64,000 bases of DNA. Origin: JAJDXO01 sp965207535 (GTDB lineage Bacteria; Pseudomonadota; Alphaproteobacteria; Rhodospirillales; UBA2165). The stretch spans positions 124,001 to 188,000 of the forward strand of contig CBDBMR010000012.1 in the NCBI GenBank assembly GCA_965207535.1, given 5' to 3'. The notes below the pieces were generated by a model. That model saw only the letters and a program-made list of their open reading frames with translations, had not been told where the DNA came from and searched no databases. The position numbers were made by a program, and so were the translations under genes. Below are positions 42,628 to 51,927 of this stretch, one piece after another (position 1 is the stretch's first letter; every line of letters begins with the position of its first letter).

Positions 42628-43446
42628 ATGTTGGAGCTTTATCATCACGGATCGTCGGTGTGCGCGGCCAAGGTGCGCATGTACCTGCACGAGAAGGGCC
42701 AGGAATGGACCGGCCACTATATTGACATCCTGAAGGGTGAGCAGTTCACCGAAGAGTTCTTGAAGGTCAATCCCAAGGCGGTGGTGCCGGCCATGATTCA
42801 CGACGGCAAAATCATCACCGAGTCGACCGTCATCTGCGAGTACATCGAGGACGTGTTCCCCGAGCCGCGGCTCCGGCCCGACGATCCCCTGGAACGGGCC
42901 CAGGTCATGTACTGGACCAAGGCCGTCGACGAGGAACTCCACCCGGCCTGCGGGGTTGTCACGTTTGTCTGCTCTCACCGGCATACCATCCGCCGCCTGG
43001 GACCGGAAAAGCTTGCCGAATTCCTGAACTCGACGCCCGCGTTCTCGGTCACGGCCGATTGGCACGAAGAGAAGAAGCGGATTGTCAAAGACGGGTTCTA
43101 TGCGCCGGGCGCGCCGGATAAGATCCGGCTTTACGACAGGTATCTGTTCAAGATGGAAGAAGCGCTTCAGGACCGCGATTGGCTCGCCGGCGATAATTTT
43201 ACGTTCGCCGACATCGCGCTCACCCCGTACGTCAACCGGCTGGACATGATGTCCATGTCCGGAATGTGGGAGAACGGCCGGCTGCCCAAAGTCACGGATT
43301 GGTGGGAGCGCATAAAATCGCGGTCGAGCTTCAAGGCCGAATTGCTCGACTGGGTCCCCGAAGACCTGACCAATGACCTCAAGACCTTCGGCGCGGACAG
43401 CTGGTACGACGTCTCGCGGCTGCTGGAGATAAGGGAAGCGGCATAG
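42628..43446 (+). CDS. Glutathione S-transferase family protein
   Basis: A 272-residue GST. The thioredoxin-like N-terminal domain has LELYHHGSSVCAAKVRMYLH, KAVVPAMIHDGKIITEST (cis-Pro and Glu-Ser glutathione site) and ICEYIEDVFPEP. The longer-than-usual helical C-terminal domain has WLAGDNFTFADIALTPYVNR. It probably conjugates glutathione to, or removes it from, small electrophiles. ATG 42628 follows AAGGAG at some distance and GGGGAAG close by. The hydratase-like gene starts 9 bp after its stop, so the two probably form an operon. Confidence 0.88.
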   Translation: MLELYHHGSSVCAAKVRMYLHEKGQEWTGHYIDILKGEQFTEEFLKVNPKAVVPAMIHDGKIITESTVICEYIEDVFPEPRLRPDDPLERAQVMYWTKAVDEELHPACGVVTFVCSHRHTIRRLGPEKLAEFLNSTPAFSVTADWHEEKKRIVKDGFYAPGAPDKIRLYDRYLFKMEEALQDRDWLAGDNFTFADIALTPYVNRLDMMSMSGMWENGRLPKVTDWWERIKSRSSFKAELLDWVPEDLTNDLKTFGADSWYDVSRLLEIREAA

Positions 43447-43455
43447 CCGCAGGCC

Positions 43456-44268
43456 ATGTTAGCATCTCCCGAGAGGCTTAAGTCTCAGGGGGAAAATTTG
43501 AACCTGAATCAAGCAGTTGAGGACTTTTGGAATTTCCGGCATGGCGGGCCGTTTCCCGAACACCATGCCGGAAATCTGGAATTCGACGACGGCTTTCGCG
43601 TCTGCCTGGCGCTCCGGGAACGGCACGCCGCCGACGGCAACCCTCAGGTGGGCTGGAAGGTCGGGTTGACGGCCAAGGCTATTCAGGCCCAGGCCGGCGT
43701 GCATCATCCCTCCTGGGCGGTCCTATACGAGCGGGGACGATGGGCCAGCGGCCACTCTCATCCCGCCGCCGATCTCATCACCCCCGGCTGGGAAAACGAG
43801 TTGTGCCTGACGATGGGCGCGACGCTTTCCGGCCCGGACGCAACGATTGACGATGCCGCGGCGGCCGTCGCCTCGGTGCAACCGGCATTCGAAGTCATCG
43901 AGCGGCGCTTCAGGCCGGGTCCCGGATTGTTCCCCCTGGGCGCCGCCGACAATGGACAGCAGCGGGCATTCGTCGTCGGTGAAGCGACCCCATTCGACCC
44001 CGATGCGCACGATCTTGCCTCCGCGTCCGTCGAGGTATTTGTCGACGGCGAGTCCCGGGAAGTTGCCTATGGCCGCGAGGTAATGGAATCGAGCCCCCTT
44101 GCTTCGATTGCCTGGCTGGCCAACGACCTCGCCCGGTTCGGGCTGGCCTTGGAGGAAGGAATGCAGGTGATGTCCGGTTCCTTCACCCGGCAGTACCACT
44201 TCGACGGGCCCACCGAAGTCGTTGCGAGGTTCGACCCGTTCGGCGAGGTCAGGGTGACGTTTACCTGA
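43456..44268 (+). CDS. FAH/2-keto-4-pentenoate hydratase family protein (MhpD-like)
   Basis: A 270-residue protein with the FAH-fold signatures VGWKVGLTAKAIQAQAGVH, WENELCLTMGATLSG (metal-binding Glu pair region), VQPAFEVIERRF and ASIAWLANDLARFGLALEEG. Relatives hydrate 2-hydroxypentadienoate or decarboxylate 4-oxalocrotonate in the meta-cleavage of aromatics. The substrate cannot be fixed because no ring-cleavage dioxygenase is adjacent. Directly downstream of the GST gene (9-bp gap). Confidence 0.85.
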   Translation: MLASPERLKSQGENLNLNQAVEDFWNFRHGGPFPEHHAGNLEFDDGFRVCLALRERHAADGNPQVGWKVGLTAKAIQAQAGVHHPSWAVLYERGRWASGHSHPAADLITPGWENELCLTMGATLSGPDATIDDAAAAVASVQPAFEVIERRFRPGPGLFPLGAADNGQQRAFVVGEATPFDPDAHDLASASVEVFVDGESREVAYGREVMESSPLASIAWLANDLARFGLALEEGMQVMSGSFTRQYHFDGPTEVVARFDPFGEVRVTFT

Positions 44269-44312
44269 GCACCCCATGGATCGATCCGCATGGGATCGCC
44301 GGCCAGGCGCAC

Positions 44313-45308
44313 CTAGCCGGTGACCACCACCAGCTTCCCAATCGTCAAATTTGCGTCCATGTAACGGTGCGCATCGGCGATTTCGTCAAACTGGAACACC
44401 TTGTGCAGGCCGTGGCGGTAGCTTCCGTCTCCGACCTTGTCGCAGATCGCTTGCATAACGGCGCCATGGGTTGCCCGGGTCACATTGTGGGTGGATGCTT
44501 TCGTCAAATAGACACCATGAGGAATCAGCTCCATGGGTGAGACTTGGTCCATCACCCAGCTGCCGCCGAGGAGACCCGTGACGCAGACCACCCCGTTCTT
44601 TGCCGCACACTGGAGACTGTCGCGCAGAACCTCGGGACCTACGAGATCGAGCACCTTTTGCACACCGTCCGGCCGGAGACCGCGCAGCGTTTCAGCAAGG
44701 TGGTCGCCGGCGATTAGGACCTCGTCGCAACCGTGATCGAGGAGGGGCTGCCGCTTCGCTTCGCTCCTTGTCGTGCCGATCACCGCCAGCCCCAGGTCCT
44801 TGGCGATGGTCACCGCCGCCATGCCGACGGAGGAGGTGGCGGCCCGCACCAACAGAGTTTCCCCTTGCCCGCAGCGCATGGCGTCTACGATGGAGTTCCA
44901 CGCAGTCAGGAAGGTTTCGGGCAATGCCCCGAGTACTTCCCACGCCAATTCCGTTTTCAGCGGCAATACCTGTGAAGCGGGAACGCAGGTGAACTCGGCA
45001 TAGCCGCCATCGAACGCGCGGCCCATGTCTCCCATAACGCACGCGACCCGTTGGCCGGGTTTCAATTCTCCCGTTCCATCCTCGACAACCTCGCCCACCG
45101 CCTCGATACCAAGCACCCGGGGAAATTCAACGTTTGGCGAGTGTCCGTCACGGGTCATCTGCTCCGACCGATTGAGGCCAAAGGCGCGGACCCTCACGAG
45201 AATCCAACCGGGTTTCGCCTCCGGTATGGGATAGGACCTATAGGAAAATGCTTCGGGACCGCCGGCCTTCTCGACGATGATCGCCCGCATGTCCGTGTTG
45301 GCAGTCAT
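44313..45308 (-). CDS. Zinc-type alcohol dehydrogenase-like / quinone oxidoreductase (MDR)
   Basis: A 331-residue medium-chain reductase: RVRAFGLNRSEQMTRDGHSP, VLGIEAVGEVVEDGTGELKP, VRAATSSVGMAAVTIAKDLG (nucleotide-binding region), and the C-terminal ADAHRYMDANLTIGKLVVVT. It lacks the structural-zinc cysteines and the zinc ligands are not evident, so it is likely an NADPH-dependent quinone or enone reductase. The start at 45306-45308 is the first Met with family-like sequence; Met at 45290 is also possible. The substrate-binding-like gene ends 64 bp upstream on the same strand. Confidence 0.85.
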   Translation of the reverse strand: MTANTDMRAIIVEKAGGPEAFSYRSYPIPEAKPGWILVRVRAFGLNRSEQMTRDGHSPNVEFPRVLGIEAVGEVVEDGTGELKPGQRVACVMGDMGRAFDGGYAEFTCVPASQVLPLKTELAWEVLGALPETFLTAWNSIVDAMRCGQGETLLVRAATSSVGMAAVTIAKDLGLAVIGTTRSEAKRQPLLDHGCDEVLIAGDHLAETLRGLRPDGVQKVLDLVGPEVLRDSLQCAAKNGVVCVTGLLGGSWVMDQVSPMELIPHGVYLTKASTHNVTRATHGAVMQAICDKVGDGSYRHGLHKVFQFDEIADAHRYMDANLTIGKLVVVTG

Positions 45309-45372
45309 TGTATCCGTGAAAGTGGGGCGGCCGGGCCCGCCGTGCAGACCCGACCCGCCTTTGAATGATGAC

Positions 45373-46254
45373 CTATTCGGCGGCCACGGAGTAACGGGAA
45401 TCCTCGTAGGCACCGTCACCCAATCCGTTGTCGAATATATCCCGCTCCGCGACCCACTCCCGCGACCGGTCGAACATTTCCTGCGAGTAGCTCTCGAATA
45501 CGATGCGCTCGCCGGGACCGAAGTACCGGAGATCCATCATGTCGTGGTACCGCTCCGGGAACTCTTCTTTGTAATAGTGAACGTAGAGCTCCGGCCGAAG
45601 ATCGATATCCATCTGCGCCCGCTTCAACGCCTGATAGAATTTGGCGATATCATCGGGATCGGGATCGCCGCTGATCATGCCCGCCATCATAAAGGTCGTC
45701 TCGGCAACCTTCCTGAAACCCAACTGTTCGAGGAAGTAATAGGTGCCGCTGAATTGTGCCGACGCGGGCACCTTCCCGTCGATCAGGTTTTCCATGCGGG
45801 CCCAAAGCATGCCCTGATTGAAGTCCAGTTTGATATCTTCCGGCTTTAGAAACTGCTCCAGGGCTTGAATCGTGGAGTAGTGCGTGCCCGATTGGTATCC
45901 GACGGCGATGGGCACCCCGGCAAGGTCGTCCGGACCGGTAATCCCGGAGTCCGGGTGGACGAATATACCGCACGGCGAAACCGAGTAGGCGCCGGTATAA
46001 ATTTTTCCGTGCCCCTTGGAAGCGGCGATGTTGACGGTCCAGTGGCATGCCGAGCTCACGTTGCACGTCCGCCCTTCCTCGAAGGTGTGCATGGCCCCCC
46101 GCTTGTCGCCGATGTTATGGGCCTGCGCATCCTGCTTCGTGGCAGCCAGTCTGAACTCGTAATCGAGCCCTTCATCGGTGAAATAACCCTTTTCGTGCGC
46201 CACCCATTCATGCAGCCGAAAGTGGGGTTCGATAAGAAATTTTTCCTTCGACAT
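45373..46254 (-). CDS. Substrate-binding-like (NMT1/THI5-like) protein without a signal peptide
   Basis: A 293-residue protein with the periplasmic-binding-protein type II look: HEWVAHEKGYFTDEGLDYEF, HPDSGITGPDDLAGVPIAVG, FNQGMLWARMENLIDGKVPA and a C-terminal helical part. NitT/TauT/THI5-type binding proteins carry these segments. No leader or lipobox precedes them, and no ABC permease or ATPase gene is present, so it is either a cytosolic binding protein or enzyme, or its N terminus is misread. ATG 46254 has GGAG 9 bp upstream; the frame is open to 46287. Divergent from the LysR gene. Confidence 0.7.
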   Translation of the reverse strand: MSKEKFLIEPHFRLHEWVAHEKGYFTDEGLDYEFRLAATKQDAQAHNIGDKRGAMHTFEEGRTCNVSSACHWTVNIAASKGHGKIYTGAYSVSPCGIFVHPDSGITGPDDLAGVPIAVGYQSGTHYSTIQALEQFLKPEDIKLDFNQGMLWARMENLIDGKVPASAQFSGTYYFLEQLGFRKVAETTFMMAGMISGDPDPDDIAKFYQALKRAQMDIDLRPELYVHYYKEEFPERYHDMMDLRYFGPGERIVFESYSQEMFDRSREWVAERDIFDNGLGDGAYEDSRYSVAAE

Positions 46255-46350
46255 CTTGAAATTCTCCATTCCCGATTTTCGCGCCATAGACGGACGATTT
46301 CTGTCTCCAATCTACTGCAAATTTGAGTATGATTGAAATCGATAGTCATT

Positions 46351-47277
46351 ATGGAGCCCATGCACATTATGAATTTATCCTCGCTCGATCTCAACCTGCT
46401 GACCGCATTCGATGCGCTCATGACCCATAGGAACGTTACGCAGGCGGGAATCGCCATTGGCCGCAGCCAGCCGGCAATGAGCCATGCATTGGCGCGGCTC
46501 AGATCGCTTCTCGGCGACCAGTTGTTGGTAAAATCACGGGATCGGATGGTCCCAACCGCCAGGGCCCTCAAGTTTCATGAGCAGATTCGTCCGGCGCTCG
46601 CGGGAATCGAAAGTGCGTTGACCGACGAAGAGGAATTTGATCCGGACGATGCCAAGCGGATGTTCACGGTGGCAATGGTCGAGCACGCTTCGTTCGTTTT
46701 GCTGCCGCAGTTGACAAGCCATATGGCGGCAGAGGCACCGGGAATCGATCTGAATATCGTGACCGTCGCCAATGTCCCCGGAGTCGATCAGATCGACACG
46801 GATGAATGTGAAATTGCCATCTCGCTTCGAAGCGACGATCTGCCGCAGCACATAGAGGGAAAGAGGGTCTATGAGGAACGGTTCGTGGCGGTCATGCGCA
46901 CCAACCACCCCGTCCTGGAAACCGATTTCGATCTCGAGGATTTTCTCGATCACCCGCATGTCGCGGTCAGAACCAGCCGGGAAGCCGTAGGTCAGGTCGA
47001 CCTCGCTCTGGAACGAATGGGGAGGAAGCGGCGTGTCGCGGTCGGATTGTCTCACGTTTCCATCATAAACATGCTGCTTCCGAAATCGGACTTGATCGCC
47101 AGCCTGCCGGAACGAAATGCACGGTACTTCGCCGGCCGTCAGAACCTGGCCGTCCGTGAAATTCCCTTCGAAGTGCCGTCGTTCGAGACCCATATGATCT
47201 GGCACCGGCGTCACGACGACGACCCTGCTCATCGATGGTTGCGGCAAACGATAGAACGGGTGGGCCAAAACGTCTGA
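46351..47277 (+). CDS. LysR-type transcriptional regulator
   Basis: A protein of about 308 residues. The winged HTH is LNLLTAFDALMTHRNVTQAG then GRSQPAMSHALARLRSLLGD, followed by the effector-binding domain (DPDDAKRMFTVAMVEHASFV, EERFVAVMRTNHPV). The NahR-like N-terminal pattern suggests an aromatic or organic-acid inducer, but this is inference. It is divergent from the substrate-binding-like gene, the usual layout for a LysR regulator and its target; the 96-bp gap contains dyad ATGATTG...TAGTCAT near 46330-46350. The start could be ATG 46351, 46360 or 46369. Confidence 0.85.
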   Translation: MEPMHIMNLSSLDLNLLTAFDALMTHRNVTQAGIAIGRSQPAMSHALARLRSLLGDQLLVKSRDRMVPTARALKFHEQIRPALAGIESALTDEEEFDPDDAKRMFTVAMVEHASFVLLPQLTSHMAAEAPGIDLNIVTVANVPGVDQIDTDECEIAISLRSDDLPQHIEGKRVYEERFVAVMRTNHPVLETDFDLEDFLDHPHVAVRTSREAVGQVDLALERMGRKRRVAVGLSHVSIINMLLPKSDLIASLPERNARYFAGRQNLAVREIPFEVPSFETHMIWHRRHDDDPAHRWLRQTIERVGQNV

Positions 47278-47464
47278 GCGCCAGTGCGCGCCCGACCACA
47301 AAATCGAGGCCCTAGGCACGTCAAGACCATGCGGGAGGACCGGGAGGAGCCCGTTCGGCCTGCTGCCAAGGCATGGCGGTTATTATCGAAATATCTCAAT
47401 GGCTTGTAGGGGTTCTGCGTGCTAAGACATGCCCCAACGATAGCCAAGGGGGAATTGTTCCGAC

Positions 47465-50400
47465 GTGCCGACCCGGACACGCAAGATCAAAAAACTGCTG
47501 GTTGCAAACCGCTCGGAGATCGCGATCCGCGTCATGCGTGCCGCCGCCGAGTTGGGCATTTCGACAGTCGCCATTTACTCCACCGAAGACCGGTTTGCCC
47601 TGCACCGCTACAAGGCGGACGAGAGCTATCTGGTCGGCGCCGGCAAGGGCCCGATCGAGGCCTATCTGGACGGAGAGGACATAATCCGAATCGCCCTGGA
47701 AGCCGGGGTCGACGCCGTTCACCCCGGTTACGGATTTCTGTCCGAAAATCCCGATTTCGCCGACGCGTGCCGTGCCGCGGGGATTTATTTCATCGGTCCC
47801 TCGGGCGAGACGATGCGGCAGCTGGGCTCCAAGATTGCCGCCCGCGCGCTGGCCCAAGAGGCCGGCGTCCCGGTCATGCCGGCAACCGATCCCCTGCCCC
47901 TTGACGACCCCGGTGAAATTGAGCGCCAGGCAAACGGCATCGGCTACCCGGTGATGGTCAAGGCGACTTGGGGCGGCGGCGGGCGCGGCATGCGTGTGGT
48001 CGATGACGAGGCCGATATTCTGGATAGCGTCGGGACCGCCAGCCGCGAGGCGCAGGCGGCATTCGGCAATGGCGAGGTCTATCTGGAAAAGCTGGTTCGA
48101 AACGCCCGTCACGTGGAAGTCCAGATCATGGGCGACGCCCATGGCAACATCGTCCATCTCTGGGAACGGGATTGCACGGTTCAGCGGCGCCACCAGAAAG
48201 TCATCGAACGCGCGCCGGCACCCTATCTCGATGACGATGCCCGCGTGACGCTTTGCGAGGAAGCACTGAAGCTCGCGCGTGCCGTCGGCTATGTGAATGC
48301 CGGCACGGTCGAGTTCCTCCAGGATGCCGATACGGGCGAGACCTATTTCATCGAAGTGAACCCGCGGATTCAGGTCGAGCATACGGTGACCGACTGGGTC
48401 ACGGGAATCGATCTCGTCCAATGCCAAATTCGCATCGCGCAAGGCGGCCGCATCGGTGAACTTTCGTCCGGCGTTCCCGCACAGGACGAAATCCGCCTGC
48501 GGGGTCACGCCGTTCAATGCCGGGTCACCACCGAAGATCCCGAGAATAATTTCGTCCCTGACTATGGCAGAATCACAGCCTACCGGTCGGCCGCGGGTTT
48601 CGGCGTCAGGCTGGATGCGGGGACGGCGTTCAGCGGGGCGCTCATCACCCGCCACTATGATTCGCTGCTGGTCAAGGTCACCACCTGGGCGCCCGATCCC
48701 GACAGCGCGGTCCGCCGGATGGACCGCGCCCTCCGCGAGTTCCGCGTCCGGGGGGTGGCGACAAATCTCCGGTTCCTGGAGAGCGTCATCAATCACCCGA
48801 ACTTTCCCTCCGCCCGGTACACGACGAACTTCATCGACGAAACGCCCGAGCTGTTCCGTTTCACCCGCCGGCGGGACCGTGCAACCCGCCTGCTGGGCTT
48901 CCTCGGCGAAACCATCGTCAACGGCCATCCCGAGGTCAAAGGCACCTCGTTGCCGGCCCACGCGGCGGCGCCTCACTTGCCGCCCTTGGATCGAAAGGCC
49001 GCTCCTCCCGCGGGCACCCGGCAGTTGCTGGATGAAATCGGGCCGGAAAAGTTCGCGGACTGGATGCTGGAACAGAAGCGCGTGCTGGTCACCGATACGA
49101 CCATGCGGGATGCGCATCAGTCCCTGTTGGCGACGCGGGTCCGGACCAAGGACCTGGCGGATATCGCGCCCGCATATGCGCAGCTTACGCCGCAGATGTT
49201 CTCGATGGAGTGCTGGGGCGGCGCCACCTTCGATGTGGCAATGCGATTCCTCCACGAGTGTCCTTGGCAGCGGGTGGCCATGCTCCGCGAGCGCATGCCG
49301 AATTTGCTGCTGCAGATGCTTCTGAGGGGCGCCAACGGGGTCGGGTATACGAACTACCCCGACAACGTCGTCCAATATTTCATCAAGCAGTCGGCCGAGG
49401 CGGGAATCGATCTGTTCCGGGTGTTCGATTCCCTTAACTGGGTCGAGAATATGCGGGTCGCGATGGATGCGGTGGTGGAGACCGGCAAGCTCTGTGAGGC
49501 GGCGATTTGCTACACCGGCGACGTCAACGATCCCACACGGTCCAAATACGACCTCGGCTACTATCTGGAAATGGGCCGCGAGCTGAAGGCGGCCGGCGCC
49601 CACATCCTCGGCATCAAGGATATGGCCGGGCTTTGCAAGCCCGACGCGGCCCGGCTGCTGGTCAAGGCGCTCAAGGACGAGACCGGCCTGCCGATCCATT
49701 TTCACACCCACGACACCTCCGGAATTTCAGCGGCGAGCGTACTGGCGGCCGCCGAGGCCGGGGCCGACGCCGTCGATGCGGCATTGGATTCGATGAGCGG
49801 ATTGACCTCTCAGCCCAATCTCGGCGCCATTGTCGAAGCGCTCAGGAACAGCGACCGGGATACCGGTCTCGACACGGAATCCCTGCGCCGGATTTCCACC
49901 TACTGGGAGCACGTCCGGCACTTCTATACCGGCTTCGAGGCCGACTTCCGGTCCGGCGCATCCGAGGTTTACCTCCACGAAATCCCCGGAGGCCAGTACA
50001 CCAACCTTCGCCAGCAGGCCCGGTCCATGGGCATCGACCGCCGTTGGCCCGAAGTGGCCAAGATGTACGCCGAGGTCAACAAAATGTTCGGTGACATCGT
50101 CAAGGTCACGCCGTCGTCCAAGGTCGTCGGCGACCTCGCCTTGATGATGATTACCGGGCACCTGACGCCGGAAGAAGTACTCGACCCCGATCGCGAAATA
50201 GCTTTTCCCGGCTCGGTCATTTCCTACTTCAAGGGAGAATTGGGCCAGCCCCCGGGCGGTTTCCCGGAGGCGCTGCAGCGCAAAGTGCTCAAGGACGAAG
50301 AGCCGATCACCGTCCGGCCGGGTTCCGTCATGGCGGATATCGACCTCGCCGAGACCCGGACCGGCGTGGAGAGCAAGGTCGGCCGCCAAATCTCGGACGA

Positions 50401-50929
50401 CGAACTTGCGTCGTACCTCATGTATCCGCAGGTGTTCACCGAATATGCCGCCTTCCGCCGGCATTTCGGCGACGTATCGGTGGTCCCGACGAGCGCGTTC
50501 TTCTACGGAATGGAAACCGGTGAGGAAATCGCCGTCGAAATCGAACGGGGCAAGACCCTGATCATCCGGCTCCTCGCCATCGGCGAGCCCGATGACGACG
50601 GACACCGGACCGTGTTTTTCGAACTCAACGGACAGCCCCGCCAGGTCCGCGTCCGCGACCAATCGATGGAGTCTTCCCGCCCGGTAAATCGTGAGGCGGA
50701 CGAATCCAACCCCGACCACGTGGGGGCGCCGATGCCGGGCGTGATCGCCGGAGTCGTTGTCGAGGCCGGCCAAAAGGTCTTGCGGGGCGACGCCCTGGTC
50801 AGCATCGAAGCGATGAAAATGGAGACGGCCGTCAACGCGGAGCGCGACGGCACCGTCGCCGAGGTCATCGCGGAAGTCGGCATGCAGGTCGGCGCCAAGG
50901 ACCTGCTGGTGGTGTTCGAGGCAGCATAG
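47465..50929 (+). CDS. pyc: Pyruvate carboxylase
   Basis: A full-length 1154-residue four-domain enzyme. Biotin carboxylase: LVANRSEIAIRVMRAAAELG, GGGGRGMRVV, VNPRIQVEHTVTDWVTGIDL. Carboxyltransferase: VTDTTMRDAHQSLLATRVRT, the metal and substrate region around GIKDMAGLCKPDAARLLVK, FHTHDTSG. Tetramerisation region, then biotinyl domain with EAMKMETAV, biotin Lys1118. It makes oxaloacetate from pyruvate, bicarbonate and ATP for anaplerosis. It starts with GTG at 47465. Together with pyk, pfk and gap the window covers both directions around pyruvate. Confidence 0.97.
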   Translation: MPTRTRKIKKLLVANRSEIAIRVMRAAAELGISTVAIYSTEDRFALHRYKADESYLVGAGKGPIEAYLDGEDIIRIALEAGVDAVHPGYGFLSENPDFADACRAAGIYFIGPSGETMRQLGSKIAARALAQEAGVPVMPATDPLPLDDPGEIERQANGIGYPVMVKATWGGGGRGMRVVDDEADILDSVGTASREAQAAFGNGEVYLEKLVRNARHVEVQIMGDAHGNIVHLWERDCTVQRRHQKVIERAPAPYLDDDARVTLCEEALKLARAVGYVNAGTVEFLQDADTGETYFIEVNPRIQVEHTVTDWVTGIDLVQCQIRIAQGGRIGELSSGVPAQDEIRLRGHAVQCRVTTEDPENNFVPDYGRITAYRSAAGFGVRLDAGTAFSGALITRHYDSLLVKVTTWAPDPDSAVRRMDRALREFRVRGVATNLRFLESVINHPNFPSARYTTNFIDETPELFRFTRRRDRATRLLGFLGETIVNGHPEVKGTSLPAHAAAPHLPPLDRKAAPPAGTRQLLDEIGPEKFADWMLEQKRVLVTDTTMRDAHQSLLATRVRTKDLADIAPAYAQLTPQMFSMECWGGATFDVAMRFLHECPWQRVAMLRERMPNLLLQMLLRGANGVGYTNYPDNVVQYFIKQSAEAGIDLFRVFDSLNWVENMRVAMDAVVETGKLCEAAICYTGDVNDPTRSKYDLGYYLEMGRELKAAGAHILGIKDMAGLCKPDAARLLVKALKDETGLPIHFHTHDTSGISAASVLAAAEAGADAVDAALDSMSGLTSQPNLGAIVEALRNSDRDTGLDTESLRRISTYWEHVRHFYTGFEADFRSGASEVYLHEIPGGQYTNLRQQARSMGIDRRWPEVAKMYAEVNKMFGDIVKVTPSSKVVGDLALMMITGHLTPEEVLDPDREIAFPGSVISYFKGELGQPPGGFPEALQRKVLKDEEPITVRPGSVMADIDLAETRTGVESKVGRQISDDELASYLMYPQVFTEYAAFRRHFGDVSVVPTSAFFYGMETGEEIAVEIERGKTLIIRLLAIGEPDDDGHRTVFFELNGQPRQVRVRDQSMESSRPVNREADESNPDHVGAPMPGVIAGVVVEAGQKVLRGDALVSIEAMKMETAVNAERDGTVAEVIAEVGMQVGAKDLLVVFEAA

Positions 50930-50943
50930 CATTCGAGGATGGG

Positions 50944-51927
50944 ATGACTGGCAAATCGTACGACGGGCGCCCTCTTGAACCGATCATTTCCGATGAACAG
51001 CGCGCCCTGATCCCCGACATCTCCGGCAACGACATCAACGGATTGGGGGAAGCGCATGCCCGGCGGCCCACACCGGTCTATTGGGGCAACCCCAAGTCCC
51101 TGGCGCACGGCGCCATGCAAAGCTGGATGCTTGAGCAATGCAATCGGGGGGTGCCCGAGGTTTCCCAACTGATGACCGGTTTCGGGGGCCGTGGACCGGA
51201 GGAGCGGGCGCCGGTCAATGACCGGCCGGCACCCGGTGAACCGTCACAATTCTCCGAATCGGTGAGAGACTTCGCCCTGAACAACGAGGCGGATGCGGTC
51301 GGAATAACCGAACTGGACCCAAACTGGGTCTTCGAAGGCGAGGCAATCGATCATCCATGGGTGATCGTCCTGGCGTTGATCATGGACCATGCGGAACTCG
51401 CGGCCGCGCCCGAGCCGCCATCGGTGATCGAGGTCATGCGGCAGTACAACAGAGGAACACGCGCAGCGCGCGCGCTGGCCGATTGGATTAGAAGCCAAGG
51501 ATTCCAGGCTGCTCCGCATGGCGGCCCGACCCGCGGGCCGCTGACCATGATTCCCGCGGCCATCGCCGCGGGCCTCGGTGAACTCGGCAAACACGGATCC
51601 ATCATCAACGACGAATTCGGCGCATCGTTCCGGCTTGCCTGCGTCACAACCGATATGCCGCTCGTCGCGGACACGCCAAACAGTTTTGGCGTTGACGATT
51701 TTTGCCTCAGTTGCAAGCTTTGCACGGACTCCTGCCCTCCCGACGCTATCTTTGAGACCAAGCAGATGGTGCGGGGCGAAAACAAGTGGTACGTGGATTT
51801 CGATCGGTGCGTCCCCTATTTCAACGAGACCTACGGCTGCGGCATCTGCATCGCCGTCTGTCCGTGGAGCCGGCCGGGCGTCGCGCCCCGGCTGGCCAAG
51901 AAGATGGCCGCCAAGTCCGGCCGCTAA
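50944..51927 (+). CDS. Reductive-dehalogenase-like 4Fe-4S protein, short cytoplasmic form
   Basis: A 327-residue protein. The C-terminal third carries two ferredoxin motifs in the reductive-dehalogenase/QueG style: CLSCKLCTDSCPPDAIFETK (CxxCxxCxxxCP) and GCGICIAVCPWSRPG. The middle (SESVRDFALNNEADAVGITE, MIPAAIAAGLGELGKHGSII) resembles the cobalamin-binding core of RdhA. No Tat leader is present, so it should be cytoplasmic, and it lacks the reductase extension of NpRdhA-type enzymes. A role in dehalogenation or queuosine-like reduction is not established. It starts 14 bp after pyc. Confidence 0.8.
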   Translation: MTGKSYDGRPLEPIISDEQRALIPDISGNDINGLGEAHARRPTPVYWGNPKSLAHGAMQSWMLEQCNRGVPEVSQLMTGFGGRGPEERAPVNDRPAPGEPSQFSESVRDFALNNEADAVGITELDPNWVFEGEAIDHPWVIVLALIMDHAELAAAPEPPSVIEVMRQYNRGTRAARALADWIRSQGFQAAPHGGPTRGPLTMIPAAIAAGLGELGKHGSIINDEFGASFRLACVTTDMPLVADTPNSFGVDDFCLSCKLCTDSCPPDAIFETKQMVRGENKWYVDFDRCVPYFNETYGCGICIAVCPWSRPGVAPRLAKKMAAKSGR

